From Dechloromonas sp. (lineage in GTDB: Bacteria > Pseudomonadota > Gammaproteobacteria > Burkholderiales > Rhodocyclaceae): a stretch of 64,000 nt of DNA. Positions 27,705 through 38,973 of this stretch are shown one piece after another. Both the position numbers and the translations under genes were made by a program. The stretch's first letter is position 1. Each line of letters opens with the position of its first letter. Where the stretch lies: assembly GCA_011391255.1 (NCBI GenBank), contig JAABQV010000007.1, positions 1 through 64,000 of the forward strand, written 5' to 3'. The notes below the pieces were generated by a model, which made no database searches, was not told where the DNA came from, and saw only the letters and a program-made list of their open reading frames with translations.

Positions 27705-27844
27705 ATCGAATAGGGAAAAAGCTTGCTCGCTTAGGTTATTACGTGCAGAATCTCAAGCAGTTTCCGAGATCAAGAAACGGCTTCGCACGTCTGAATGGAC
27801 AACAATTTTCGCGCCGTGTTCCACCGGCACGTGAGGTGACAACT

Positions 27845-28861
27845 ATGGTTCGCATTATATCCGCGCTCATCCTGGCCGTAATGGCCACCTGCAGCTTTGC
27901 TGAAACTCCCGTTCGTCTGGTGGATAACCCGCCTGACCGGCATATTGTTGTTCCCGGCGATACGTTATGGGGAATTTCCGGAAAATTCCTCAAGGAACCC
28001 TGGCGCTGGCCTGAGGTCTGGCGCATGAACCGCGAGCAGATCAAAAACCCGCACCTCATTTATCCCGGCGATATTGTTTTGCTTGATGACTTCCGTGGCA
28101 GTCCGCGCTTGCGCATTGCCAAGCCGATCAAGCTACAGCCCAAGGTGTATAGCGAGGCGATCCAGAAGGAAATCCCCAGTATCCCGGCCAACATCATTGA
28201 GCCGTTCCTTTCCAAGCCGCTGATTATTCAGGCTGATGAACATGCCAGCGCGCCGCGAATCGTCGCCACCCAGGAAGATCGTGTTTTTATTGGCAGCGGC
28301 GATACCGGATTTGTCTCAGGCATTCCTGATGCAACAGTCCTCAACTGGCACATTTACCGTCCCGGAAAACCGCTGAAAGATCCTGACACCCTGGAAATTA
28401 TTGGTTATGAAGCCTATTTCCTCGGCAGCGCCAAGCTGGTACAACCCGGTGAGCCGGCGGTGTTACGCATTACCGAAGCGAAAGAAGAAATCGGACGCGG
28501 CGACCGGTTGGTTCCGGCACCGCCCGCCAACCTGATTGCGTACGTACCGCATCGACCGGAAGAGCCGGTGAGCGGAAAAATCATATCGATTTATGGAGGT
28601 GTCAGCGAGGCAGGCAAGTATTCGGTCGTCAGCTTAAATCGTGGCAAAGACGCACAACTGGAAATTGGCCATGTGCTCGCTGTGTTCCGGAACCGGGTTT
28701 CGCAAGGCCACAACGAGAACGGCCGCCGCGAAACGACCGTCATTCCAGAAGAGCGCTATGCGCTAGCCTTTGTCTTCCGCGTCTTTGATCGTATCGCCTA
28801 TGCGCTGGTGGTCGAAACATCCAAGCCGGTGATCGTTGGCGATAGCGTCAGGAATCCGTGA
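27845..28861 (+). CDS. Exported LysM domain protein
   Basis: The ATG at 27845 starts a signal peptide (MVRIISALILAVMATCSFA), which the longer start in the track would bury; GAGGTG lies upstream. The product is 338 residues. A LysM peptidoglycan-binding domain follows directly (HIVVPGDTLWGISGKFLKEPWRWPEVWRMN to NPHLIYPGDIVLL). The remainder has no recognised domain. This LysM-then-dprA order is conserved across betaproteobacteria. The stop overlaps the dprA start in GTGA. Confidence 0.88.
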   Translation: MVRIISALILAVMATCSFAETPVRLVDNPPDRHIVVPGDTLWGISGKFLKEPWRWPEVWRMNREQIKNPHLIYPGDIVLLDDFRGSPRLRIAKPIKLQPKVYSEAIQKEIPSIPANIIEPFLSKPLIIQADEHASAPRIVATQEDRVFIGSGDTGFVSGIPDATVLNWHIYRPGKPLKDPDTLEIIGYEAYFLGSAKLVQPGEPAVLRITEAKEEIGRGDRLVPAPPANLIAYVPHRPEEPVSGKIISIYGGVSEAGKYSVVSLNRGKDAQLEIGHVLAVFRNRVSQGHNENGRRETTVIPEERYALAFVFRVFDRIAYALVVETSKPVIVGDSVRNP

Positions 28862-29934
28862 ATAATCAGGAGGGGTTAGCCGCCTGGCTGCGGCTGACCC
28901 TGATTCCGGGGATAGGTGGCGAGACTCAGCGCAAGCTTCTCGCCGCTTTCGGTTTACCCGAAGCAATTTTTGCAGCCGGACGCTCTGTAGTAAATGCGGT
29001 AATTGGAAAAAAGGCTGATCTTCTATTTGATTTTGATACCCTGGAAGCCGTTGACCGCAGCATGGCCTGGGCCGATGAGTCGGGTCATTCCATTCTGACA
29101 CTGGCCGATTCGGGCTATCCACAATCATTGCTTGAAATTGCCGATCCACCCAATGTGCTCTACGCGCGCGGCAACGCCGACCTCTTGCAAGATAGAGGCT
29201 TGGCCATCGTCGGCAGTCGTAACGCAACGCCACAAGGCATACAAACCGCCGAACAGTTCGCAAGAGCCCTGGCGGCCAACGGTCTGAGCATTATCAGCGG
29301 GCTCGCACTGGGTATTGATGCCGCTGCCCACCGTGGCGCGCTGTCTGTCGACGGGAAAACTGTCGCAGTTATCGGGACCGGCGCGGACCGGCTCTATCCT
29401 GCCCGCAACCGCGATTTGGCTCTGGAAATTGCCGAACATGGCGTTATTGTTTCTGAATTCCCGCTCGGCACGCCTGTTCTCGCCGCCAATTTCCCCCGCC
29501 GCAACCGGATTATTTCAGGACTCTCCCGTGGTGTCCTGGTCGTCGAGGCGGCTACCGAAAGTGGTTCACTAATTACTGCGCGACTCGCCGGCGAACAGGG
29601 GCGCGAGGTTTTCGCCATTCCCGGCTCGATTCATTCACCCGTCGCTCGCGGCTGTCACCGGCTGATCAAACAAGGTGCCAAGCTGGTTGAAACTGCCAAT
29701 GACGTCCTTGAAGAACTCGGCCAAATTGTTCCGGCAACAATGCTTGACCCGGCAAGCGGAGAAACTGATCAAAGCCCCATACTCGCCGCCCTCGGCCATG
29801 ACCCTTGCACTCTGGATGAACTGGTTGAACGAACAAGCCTGGGGGCTGATCAACTCCTCGGAGAATTGCTGACCCTTGAACTCTCTGGTCGGCTCACTGG
29901 CCTACCCGGCAACCGCTACCAACGCCTCGGCTAA
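28858..29934 (+). CDS. dprA: DNA processing protein DprA
   Basis: A 358-residue protein that loads RecA on incoming single-stranded DNA during natural transformation. It starts at GTG, overlapping the LysM stop. The Rossmann fold core is visible (AIVGSRNATPQGIQTAEQFARALA, SGLALGIDAAAHRGAL, VAVIGTGADRLYPARN, EFPLGTPVLAANFPRRNRIISGLSRG), with an N-terminal SAM-like region and a C-terminal winged-helix-like DprA domain (LDELVERTSLGADQLLGELLTLELSG). The smg (DUF494) gene often found after dprA in this lineage is not present between it and topB. Confidence 0.95.
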   Translation: MNNQEGLAAWLRLTLIPGIGGETQRKLLAAFGLPEAIFAAGRSVVNAVIGKKADLLFDFDTLEAVDRSMAWADESGHSILTLADSGYPQSLLEIADPPNVLYARGNADLLQDRGLAIVGSRNATPQGIQTAEQFARALAANGLSIISGLALGIDAAAHRGALSVDGKTVAVIGTGADRLYPARNRDLALEIAEHGVIVSEFPLGTPVLAANFPRRNRIISGLSRGVLVVEAATESGSLITARLAGEQGREVFAIPGSIHSPVARGCHRLIKQGAKLVETANDVLEELGQIVPATMLDPASGETDQSPILAALGHDPCTLDELVERTSLGADQLLGELLTLELSGRLTGLPGNRYQRLG

Positions 29935-30012
29935 ACCCATCCTATTGAATGACGGCTTGCCAAGCCGCGCGCCGCGCACTTATCATGCCTCGGCACCCAA
30001 CCGATAAAATCC

Positions 30013-32532
30013 ATGACCAAAAAGCTAATCATTGCCGAAAAACCCTCTGTAGCCGCCGATATTGCCAAGGCGCTGGGTGGTTTTACCAAGCACGACGACT
30101 ACTTCGAGAGTGACACTCACGTTATCTCTTCTGCCGTCGGCCACTTGCTCGAACTGTCCTGCCCCGAAGAATTCGAGGTCAAGAGAGGGAAATGGTCATT
30201 TGCCCATCTGCCGGTGATTCCACCGCACTTTGCGCTATCGCCCATCGAAAAGACAGAACCGCGCCTGCGCGTTCTTAATAAGCTAATCAAACGCAAGGAT
30301 GTTGACGGCTTAATCAATGCCTGTGACGCGGGGCGCGAGGGCGAGTTGATCTTCAACTACATCGCACAGCACAGCAAGACGACCAAGCCGGTACAACGCC
30401 TGTGGCTTCAGTCCATGACCCAGGGGGCCATCCGCGACGGCTTCTCGCGCTTGCGCCCGGGAATTGAAATGCAGGGACTTGGCGATGCTGCCGTCTGCCG
30501 CTCTGAATCTGACTGGCTGGTCGGCATCAACGGCACGCGGGCGATGACCGCCTTCAATTCCAAGACCGGTGGCTTCCACCTGACGACGGTAGGCCGCGTT
30601 CAGACGCCAACTTTGGCTATTGTTGTTGATCGCGAAAAGCGCATCCGTGAGTTCAAATCGCGCCCTTACTGGGAAGTCGAAGCCAGTTTTGCCGCCAAGG
30701 CCGGTGATTACACCGGCAAATGGTTTGACGAAGCCTATAAAGGCAAAAATGAAGACGAACATGCGCGTGCCGATCGTCTTTGGGATGAAAAGCGCGCTGA
30801 TGCCATACGCGCAGCGACGCTGGGCAAACCTGGTATTGTTACCGAAGAAGCCAAGCCGGAAACCCGTCTTTCACCGCAACTCTTCGATTTGACAAGCCTT
30901 CAGCGCGAAGCAAACGCTCGCTTCGGTTTTTCCGCCAAGACCACGCTGAGTATTGCCCAGGCGCTTTATGAAAAGCACAAAGTTCTTACTTATCCGCGAA
31001 CCGACTCTCGTTGCCTGCCGGAAGACTACATTCCTACCGTCAAGACCACCCTGGCGGTGTTGACCGGCGAAGGTGCGGGCAAAGGACACGATGAAGTACT
31101 GCTCGCGCGCTACTCACCGTTTGCCCACCAGATCCTGGCGCGTAACTGGGTGCTGCCCAATAAACGTATTTTCAACAACGCGAAAGTAAGTGACCACTTC
31201 GCAATTATCCCAACGCCACAGGCACCGAAAGCACTTAACGAGATCGAGCAGAAGCTTTACGACTTTGTCGTCAAGCGCTTCCTTTCAGTGTTTTTCCCGC
31301 CTGCAGAATATCTTGTCACAACCCGCATTACCCGCGTCGAGAGCGAGCCCTTCAAGACCGAAGGCAAGGTTCTGGTCAATCCGGGCTGGCTGGCAGTGCA
31401 CGGCAAGGAAGGGCAGGAAGGTAACGACGGCAATCTGATTGCAGTCGACGCCGGCGAGAAGGTAAAAACCGAAGACGTCATCGTCAAGGCCAACGAAACC
31501 AAGCCGCCACCGCGCCATTCGGAAGCTACACTGCTTTCTGCCATGGAAGGTGCCGGCAAGATGGTTGATGATGAGGACTTGAAAGCGGCGATGGCCGGAC
31601 GCGGCCTCGGCACGCCGGCAACACGCGCGCAGATCATCGAAAATCTGATCGGCGAACAGTACATGGTTCGCGAAGGTCGTGAACTAACACCTACCGCCAA
31701 GGCATTTTCCTTGATGACGCTGCTCAACGGCCTCAGCATCAATGAACTCACCCATCCGGAGCTAACCGGCGATTGGGAATGGAAGCTGGGGCGAATCGAA
31801 AAGGGTGAATTCACCCGCACCGAGTTCATGCGCGAAATCGCCGAGATGACCCGGCACATGGTTGAGCGCGCCAAAACCTTCGATAGCGACACAATCCCGG
31901 GTGATTTTGGCGTGTTGACTGCGAAATGTCCGCGTTGTGGCGGTGAAATTCGCGAGAATTACAAAAAATTCCAGTGCGGGAGCTGTGATTATTCGCTATG
32001 GAAGATCGTTGCAGGGCGCCAATTCGAGCCTGCCGAGATTGATACCCTAATTAACGAGAAACAAGTCGGCCCGCTGACCGGCTTCCGTAACAAGATGGGG
32101 CGCACCTTTGCTGCAGCCATCAAGCTCAATGACAAGATGGAGCCGGAGTTTGATTTCGGCCAGGATAAATCCGACGAAGCCAATGCCGAGCCGGTCGACT
32201 TTTCCAGCCAACAAAGTCTGGGCAAATGCCCGAAATGTACTGCCGGCGTTTTTGATCACGGAAATTCTTACGTTTGTGAAAAATCGGTTGGCCCCGACAA
32301 GACCTGCGACTTCCGCTCCGGAAAGATCATTCTGCAACAGCCAATTGAAGCGGCACAAATGAACAAGCTGCTGAGTGAAGGCAAAACCGAATTGCTCAAG
32401 GAGTTTGTTTCCAACCGCACACGGCGGAAATTCTCGGCTTATCTGGTCGCCAAAGAAGGCAAGGTCAGCTTTGAATTCGAGAAAAAAGTCGCCAAGCCCA
32501 AGGCTGCGCCCAAGAAGAAGGCAGAAGCCTGA
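30013..32532 (+). CDS. topB: DNA topoisomerase III
   Basis: An 839-residue type IA topoisomerase. The N-terminus KKLIIAEKPSVAADIAKALGG and toprim motif NACDAGREGELIFNY are TopB-like, and the active-site tyrosine lies in LTYPRTDSRCLPEDYIP. The C-terminal 200 residues carry two Cys4-type zinc-ribbon-like modules (CPRCGG...CGSC, and CPKCTAG...C...C), followed by a lysine-rich tail. It is longer than E. coli TopB (653 residues), as is usual for betaproteobacterial versions. A parS-like palindrome follows in the convergent gap. Confidence 0.93.
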   Translation: MTKKLIIAEKPSVAADIAKALGGFTKHDDYFESDTHVISSAVGHLLELSCPEEFEVKRGKWSFAHLPVIPPHFALSPIEKTEPRLRVLNKLIKRKDVDGLINACDAGREGELIFNYIAQHSKTTKPVQRLWLQSMTQGAIRDGFSRLRPGIEMQGLGDAAVCRSESDWLVGINGTRAMTAFNSKTGGFHLTTVGRVQTPTLAIVVDREKRIREFKSRPYWEVEASFAAKAGDYTGKWFDEAYKGKNEDEHARADRLWDEKRADAIRAATLGKPGIVTEEAKPETRLSPQLFDLTSLQREANARFGFSAKTTLSIAQALYEKHKVLTYPRTDSRCLPEDYIPTVKTTLAVLTGEGAGKGHDEVLLARYSPFAHQILARNWVLPNKRIFNNAKVSDHFAIIPTPQAPKALNEIEQKLYDFVVKRFLSVFFPPAEYLVTTRITRVESEPFKTEGKVLVNPGWLAVHGKEGQEGNDGNLIAVDAGEKVKTEDVIVKANETKPPPRHSEATLLSAMEGAGKMVDDEDLKAAMAGRGLGTPATRAQIIENLIGEQYMVREGRELTPTAKAFSLMTLLNGLSINELTHPELTGDWEWKLGRIEKGEFTRTEFMREIAEMTRHMVERAKTFDSDTIPGDFGVLTAKCPRCGGEIRENYKKFQCGSCDYSLWKIVAGRQFEPAEIDTLINEKQVGPLTGFRNKMGRTFAAAIKLNDKMEPEFDFGQDKSDEANAEPVDFSSQQSLGKCPKCTAGVFDHGNSYVCEKSVGPDKTCDFRSGKIILQQPIEAAQMNKLLSEGKTELLKEFVSNRTRRKFSAYLVAKEGKVSFEFEKKVAKPKAAPKKKAEA

Positions 32533-32542
32533 TTTTTATGGC

Positions 32543-32566
32543 GCTACGTTTCACGTGAAACATAGC
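32543..32566. repeat. 28-bp extended palindrome around parS site 3
   Basis: The parS core sits in a longer palindrome: arms GCGCTA and TAGCGC flank it with one mismatched base pair at the parS edge. It fills the gap between topB and oxyR, which converge. No T-run follows on either strand, so it is not a standard terminator. The coordinates given cover the central part of the palindrome. Confidence 0.6.
32547..32562. promoter_or_regulatory. parS: parS-like centromere site 3
   Basis: CGTTTCACGTGAAACA matches the TGTTTCACGTGAAACA consensus at 15 of 16 positions. It lies in the 39-base convergent gap between topB and oxyR. Confidence 0.88.
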
Positions 32567-32571
32567 GCTGC

Positions 32572-33486
32572 CTAGCGCCGGGAATTCGTACCCGGCAGGC
32601 GGCAGGAAAGCAGGGCGGCGCGTACCGCGTCAATCGCCTGCGGGCGGGGAAAGGTAACCCGCCAAACCAAACCAACCGTGCGAAATGGCGAACTTCCGGA
32701 AAATGGCAAAACCTTGACCAAGGGCTCCTTGCCGATCAGCGGATCAGCAGCCGTACTCGGCATCACAGCGACGCCGGCGCCACTCGCCACCATGTAACGT
32801 ATGGTTTCTAACGAACTACCTTCGAGCGAATGCTCGAGAGCATCGGGCGCCGCCAAACGCGGGCAGGACTCAAGTACCTGCTCACGGAAGCAGTTGCCGT
32901 GACCAAGTAACAGCAAACTTTGCCCGTCGAGTTCGTCGGCAAGCACATCCGCGCGATCAACCCAGGGATGACTGGCCGGCACGACCACGCGGAAAGGTTC
33001 GTCATAAACCGGCTGGGCAACCAGCCCGGGCTCGGCGAAGGGCAGGGCAATGACAATCACGTCGAGCTCGCCGGCCTTCAGGGCGGGGATCAGATTGGCG
33101 GTGAAATCTTCCTTGAGAAACAAAGGCATCGCCGGCGCATGCTTGTGCAAGGCCGGTATCAGCTTGGGAAATAGATAAGGTGCAATGGTGTAAATGACGC
33201 CGACACGCAATGGCCCCGTCATCGGATCACCAGCAGCCCCGGCGATTTCTTCGAGACGAACTGCCTCTTCAAGAACGCGCAGCGCTTGATTGACGATGCG
33301 CTCACCAAGCGCGGTAATTCTGACGTCGGAAGCAGTTCGTTCAAACAAGGCGGCACCGAGTTGGCCCTCGACCTTCTTTAGCGCCACCGACAAGGTTGGC
33401 TGGCTAACGTGACAGGCTTCAGCCGCCTTGCCGAAATGACGCTCGCGAGCCAGCGCAACGATATAGCGCATTTCGGTCAGAGTCAT
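32572..33486 (-). CDS. oxyR: Hydrogen peroxide-sensing LysR regulator OxyR
   Basis: The start at 33486 (MTLTEMRYIVALAR) is taken over the track start because it matches the OxyR N-terminus; the product is 304 residues. It has a LysR helix-turn-helix (AAEACHVSQPTLSVALKKVE) and a substrate-like domain. Counting from this start, the redox pair falls at Cys199 and Cys208 in GHGNCFREQVLESC, the same numbers and spacing as in E. coli OxyR. It should therefore form the peroxide-induced disulfide. Its start overlaps the rsuA stop by four bases. No catalase or peroxidase gene lies nearby. Confidence 0.9.
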   Translation of the reverse strand: MTLTEMRYIVALARERHFGKAAEACHVSQPTLSVALKKVEGQLGAALFERTASDVRITALGERIVNQALRVLEEAVRLEEIAGAAGDPMTGPLRVGVIYTIAPYLFPKLIPALHKHAPAMPLFLKEDFTANLIPALKAGELDVIVIALPFAEPGLVAQPVYDEPFRVVVPASHPWVDRADVLADELDGQSLLLLGHGNCFREQVLESCPRLAAPDALEHSLEGSSLETIRYMVASGAGVAVMPSTAADPLIGKEPLVKVLPFSGSSPFRTVGLVWRVTFPRPQAIDAVRAALLSCRLPGTNSRR

Positions 33487-34190
33487 AATAAATATCCCAG
33501 CTTTTTCAGGTCGACCGCAGATAACCAGCGCCAATCGCCGGGGGCCAAGTCACCCGGCAAAGATAAGTCGCCAATGGACTCGCGTTGCAATGCTTCAACC
33601 CGATTACCGGCAGCGGCCACCATGCGCTTCACCTGATGATATTTACCCTCGGTCACTGTCAGGCGCAGCAGATGCGAACCGGCAATCTCGCAAGCAGCGG
33701 CACGGATCGGCTCGGGTTCGTCATTCAACAAAACCCCGTTCAGCAGCTGCTCGATCTGATCCTGCTCAACCGCATGTTTGGTCATTGCCAGATAAACTTT
33801 GGGAACCTTGCGTTTGGCCGACGACAAAACGTGATTGAGTTGGCCATCATCGGTTATCAGCAGCAAACCAGTGGTGTCCTCGTCGAGACGACCAATCGGC
33901 TGGACGCCGCGTTCGCGCAAGGGCAAAGGCAGCAAGCTCAAAACACTGGGGTGGTGCAGGGGCTTACGCGAACATTCGTAGCCGCTTGGCTTGTTGAGCA
34001 TCAGGCAGGCGAACTCGGCATACGGCCAAACGATGTCGTCCACCGTAAAGATGAGTCCTGAGGTTTCAAATTCTGCGAAAGGATCAGTGCAAATTTCGCC
34101 GTTGACCGTAACTCTTTCGTTACGAACGAGTCCCCGGCAGCCTTTACGCGTGCCGAAGCCGTGTTTCTGGAGCAGTCTGTCTAGTTGCAT
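33483..34190 (-). CDS. rsuA: Ribosomal small subunit pseudouridine synthase RsuA
   Basis: A 235-residue pseudouridine synthase acting on U516 of 16S rRNA. It has an N-terminal S4 RNA-binding domain (MQLDRLLQKHGFGTRKGC) and the catalytic motif GRLDEDTTGLLLIT with the essential Asp, then EGKYHQVKRMVAA. It belongs to the RsuA/RluB/E/F branch rather than the RluA branch at the other end of the window. It is upstream of, and coupled to, oxyR. Confidence 0.9.
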   Translation of the reverse strand: MQLDRLLQKHGFGTRKGCRGLVRNERVTVNGEICTDPFAEFETSGLIFTVDDIVWPYAEFACLMLNKPSGYECSRKPLHHPSVLSLLPLPLRERGVQPIGRLDEDTTGLLLITDDGQLNHVLSSAKRKVPKVYLAMTKHAVEQDQIEQLLNGVLLNDEPEPIRAAACEIAGSHLLRLTVTEGKYHQVKRMVAAAGNRVEALQRESIGDLSLPGDLAPGDWRWLSAVDLKKLGYLL

Positions 34191-34213
34191 GGCCGGAATG
34201 CTAACATTGCGCC

Positions 34214-34684
34214 ATGAATTTCGAACATCTTCTCCAGATCAACGACCCGGAAAACCCGTTGATCGATACCCTGACCCGCGACCAGCTTTGGCAGGGTCTG
34301 TTGCATCGGGTCGAGAACCCGCTGCCTTTTCTGCCCGGACTTGAAGCCTGCACCATCCTTGAGCGCGACGGTAGCACGCTGTTGCGCGAACTGGATTTTG
34401 GCCCGGCCGCCATTCAGGATCGCGTGACACTTGCCGAGCAAGACTGGGTGCGCTTTGCCATTGTGCCCAGCGAACAGCATGCCGGCGGCAGCCTGACGAT
34501 CACCATCGAGGAACCGGAGCCCGGCTTTCTGTTTTTGCGTTTCGCTTACGAAACCACGTTGGCGAAAGACCCGAACTCGGAAGAACGGGCCTACATCGAA
34601 TACGTTAAATCAGCCTATCACCAGTCCGATGTCGATTGCGTGCGGATCATCCGCACGCTGGCTGCCGGTGGCCTACCCAAGTAA
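34214..34684 (+). CDS. DUF1857 (SRPBCC-type) protein
   Basis: A 156-residue protein of the DUF1857 family, which has an SRPBCC/START-like ligand-binding fold. The visible pattern is LPFLPGLEACTILERDGSTLLRELDFG and later LRFAYETTLAKDPNSEERAYIEYVKSAYHQSD. No catalytic residues are evident. It is divergent from rsuA by 23 bases and its stop abuts the convergent ybiT stop. Function unknown; some relatives are annotated as AtaL-like. Confidence 0.75.
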   Translation: MNFEHLLQINDPENPLIDTLTRDQLWQGLLHRVENPLPFLPGLEACTILERDGSTLLRELDFGPAAIQDRVTLAEQDWVRFAIVPSEQHAGGSLTITIEEPEPGFLFLRFAYETTLAKDPNSEERAYIEYVKSAYHQSDVDCVRIIRTLAAGGLPK

Positions 34685-36307
<1,623 letters not shown>

Positions 36308-36457
36308 GGCAATTCCAATCCGGTGAATGGTCTAGGACAAGGGTCTGGATTTTACCCGCTTTAGAAGCCGAGCCCGCCAAACACGGCCAATTTTGACCAA
36401 AATCGATGCAAGTTCGAGTATTTTTTGGCACACTGTTTGATTCAGGGAGGAAACAGA

Positions 36458-37582
36458 ATGCATGCGAAAACTCACATCGCGGTCGTCGATGACAATCCGC
36501 CGCAACGCATGATTTTGTCTCGCCTTCTGGAAAGCAATTACCGGGTAAGCACTTTTGACAACGGTGAGAAGTTTCTCGCCAGCGAAGAGGCTTTTGATGC
36601 CGTCCTGCTCGATATCGAAATGCCCGGCCTCAATGGCTACGAGACTTGCCGCAAGTTACGCGCCCGCACCGAAGGAAAAGAAATCCCGGTAATTTTCGTT
36701 TCAGCCCACGATACCGCACCGGAACGCGTAGAAGCCTACGAGGCTGGCGGTGATGATTTCGTGACAAAGCCGATCACCGCCAGTGAACTACGTTACAAAC
36801 TAAAAGGTGCAATCGAGCATCGCCTGCGCGTTCAGGATCTTGCCGCCCTATCGTCAAATGCCCAACAAGTTGCCTTCACCGCAATGATCAGTATGGGCGA
36901 CCTCGGCGTCGTTATCGACTTCCTGCGTAACTCGTACAACAACCGCAGCTATGAGTCCATTGCCCAGAAACTGATTAATGCGATTTCTGCCTGGGGATTA
37001 TTGGGAATCGTTCAGGTACGTGGCCGCAACGGGCACCTTGATCGGAGTTCGGCCGGTGATATCTCGCCATTGCAGGCTTCGGTGCTCGAAACGATGCGCG
37101 GGATGGGGCGCATTTTTGAATTGGGCTCGCGCGCCATTGTTAACTACAAGCATGTCTCACTGTTGATCCAAAATCTGCCGACTGACGATCCGGATAAAGT
37201 CGGGCGTCTGCGCGATCACCTTGCAGTGTTGGCGGAAGGCGCTGATATGCGCGTCGCTGCACTTGATGCGGTCGACGAGCGAAATCTGCAAAAAAATGGG
37301 ATTACCGGCGCTTTGGCCGAACTGCGTAACGCTTTACAGAGGATCGGCGAGCAGAATCGGGGCAATCGAGCCAACGGGCAAAACCTCATGCTTGAATCAC
37401 TCGAAAATCTATCACGTACCCTGCCCACCCTTGGCCTGACGGACAGTCAGGTGGGCTACGTTGACGATCTGCTCAAGGAAACTCAGGACGAGACCAAGCA
37501 GTATTTCGATCAGGCGCAGAGCATCGAAAGCGAGTTCAGTGAAGTTCTCAGTCAACTCGAACGCCTCGCGCGGGCTGACTAA
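36458..37582 (+). CDS. Response regulator with uncharacterised C-terminal output region
   Basis: The ATG at 36458 has GGAGG upstream and gives 374 residues. The receiver domain spans about residues 5-125, with the phosphoacceptor Asp52 in VLLDIEMPGLNGYE and the Lys in DDFVTKP. The rest has no DNA-binding, GGDEF, EAL or HD motif; it looks largely helical, with a possible GAF-like portion (residues 140-270) and a coiled-coil-like C-terminal tail (ETQDETKQYFDQAQSIESEFSEVLSQLERLAR). Output is therefore likely protein-protein interaction. A hybrid sensor kinase 4 kb downstream is a possible partner, though other genes lie between. Confidence 0.82.
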   Translation: MHAKTHIAVVDDNPPQRMILSRLLESNYRVSTFDNGEKFLASEEAFDAVLLDIEMPGLNGYETCRKLRARTEGKEIPVIFVSAHDTAPERVEAYEAGGDDFVTKPITASELRYKLKGAIEHRLRVQDLAALSSNAQQVAFTAMISMGDLGVVIDFLRNSYNNRSYESIAQKLINAISAWGLLGIVQVRGRNGHLDRSSAGDISPLQASVLETMRGMGRIFELGSRAIVNYKHVSLLIQNLPTDDPDKVGRLRDHLAVLAEGADMRVAALDAVDERNLQKNGITGALAELRNALQRIGEQNRGNRANGQNLMLESLENLSRTLPTLGLTDSQVGYVDDLLKETQDETKQYFDQAQSIESEFSEVLSQLERLARAD

Positions 37583-37678
37583 AGCCGTTAATTAAACGGC
37601 AACCCGGCTACGGCCCATTTTGGTGCACCGCAGTGTAAGATGCCGGACAAGCCCCTTAGCCGAAGACTCTGACTGATC

Positions 37679-38962
37679 ATGGTTCCTCACCTTACCACCG
37701 CCCTCAGCGGCCCCATTCTGGAGCTGGAGCGCCGCTTCCTGGATAGCAGCGCGCAAATTGAGCACTGGCTGCGCAGCCAGTGGCAGGAGCACACGCCGCC
37801 GTTCTATTCCTCCTGCGATTTGCGTAACTCAGGTTTCAAGCTGGCGCCGGTTGATACCAATCTCTTCCCGGGCGGATTCAACAATCTCAACCCGGCCTTC
37901 TTGCCGCTCTGCGTTCAGGCAGCGATGGTCGCCATCGAGAAAATCTGCCCGAATGCCAAGAACCTGCTGCTGATTCCTGAGAATCACACGCGCAACCAGT
38001 TTTACCTGCAAAACGTAGCGCAACTGTTCACCATACTGCGCCATACCGGCCTGAATGTCCGGATCGGAACGATGTTGCCGGAGATCACTCAGCCTACCGA
38101 GATTGCCCTAAGCAACGGGCAAAGCCTGCTACTTGAACCGCTGGTTCGCACCGAAAACCGGCTCGGTCTCAAAGACTTCCAGCCATGCGCTATTTTGCTC
38201 AATAACGATCTTTCGGCCGGCATCCCGGAAATCCTCAAGAATCTCAATGATCAATATGTCTTGCCGCCCTTGCATGCCGGCTGGGCAGTACGCCGCAAAT
38301 CCCACCATTTCGCTGCTTACGACGAAGTGGCTACTCACTTTTCAAATGAAATCGGGATCGACCCGTGGCGCATCAACCCGGCGTTCGACACCTGCCGCAG
38401 CATCAATTTTCATGAAAGGCAGGGCGAAGAATGTCTGGCCGCCAAGGTCGCCGGCGTGCTCGATATCGTCAAGGAAAAATACAAGGAATACGGCATTAGC
38501 GAAACCCCTTATGTAGTCGTCAAGGCCGACGCCGGCACTTACGGCATGGGGGTGATGACGGTACGCGATGCGGATGAAGTGATCGCCCTCAATCGTAAAC
38601 AACGCAACAAAATGAGTGTTGGCAAGGAGGGCATCGAAGTCAGCGAAGTCATCATTCAGGAAGGGGTGCACACTTTCGAAACCCTTAACGAAGCGGTTGC
38701 CGAACCAGTTATTTACATGATGGATCACTTCGTTGTCGGCGGCTTTTACCGCGTTCATACCGGGCGCGGCAAGGATGAGAATCTCAATGCGCCGGGCATG
38801 CACTTTGAACCGCTCGCATTCGAAACCGGCTGCAACCTCCCGGATTACGGTGGCGGACCGGATACGCCGCCCAACCGTTTCTACGCTTACGGTGTCGTCG
38901 GCCGCCTTGCCTGTCTGGCGGCCGCCATCGAGCTTGAGCGAACGGCGCCGGATAACGGCTGA
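37679..38962 (+). CDS. gshA: Glutamate-cysteine ligase (Acidithiobacillus-type GshA)
   Basis: A 427-residue first enzyme of glutathione synthesis of the family seen in Acidithiobacillus and many betaproteobacteria, unrelated in sequence to E. coli GshA. Supporting segments are FNNLNPAFLPLC near residue 65, VLPPLHAGWAVRRKSHHF, VVVKADAGTYGMGVMTV and YGVVGRLACLAAAIELE. The adjacent gshB, 11 bases downstream, supports the assignment strongly. A 96-base gap separates it from the response regulator gene. Confidence 0.9.
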   Translation: MVPHLTTALSGPILELERRFLDSSAQIEHWLRSQWQEHTPPFYSSCDLRNSGFKLAPVDTNLFPGGFNNLNPAFLPLCVQAAMVAIEKICPNAKNLLLIPENHTRNQFYLQNVAQLFTILRHTGLNVRIGTMLPEITQPTEIALSNGQSLLLEPLVRTENRLGLKDFQPCAILLNNDLSAGIPEILKNLNDQYVLPPLHAGWAVRRKSHHFAAYDEVATHFSNEIGIDPWRINPAFDTCRSINFHERQGEECLAAKVAGVLDIVKEKYKEYGISETPYVVVKADAGTYGMGVMTVRDADEVIALNRKQRNKMSVGKEGIEVSEVIIQEGVHTFETLNEAVAEPVIYMMDHFVVGGFYRVHTGRGKDENLNAPGMHFEPLAFETGCNLPDYGGGPDTPPNRFYAYGVVGRLACLAAAIELERTAPDNG

Positions 38963-38973
38963 ACACCCGAGGC

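Noticed and set aside
27822-27834. CACGTG hexamer upstream of the LysM gene
   Set aside because: Flanking bases do not fit the parS consensus on either side.
32541-32570. Palindrome after topB as a terminator
   Set aside because: No T-run on either strand; the core is better explained as parS.
36426-36440. Sigma-54-like TGGCAC...TTGAT ahead of the response regulator
   Set aside because: The -12 GC is GA, and the implied start site would leave about six bases before the start codon and cut the ribosome binding site.
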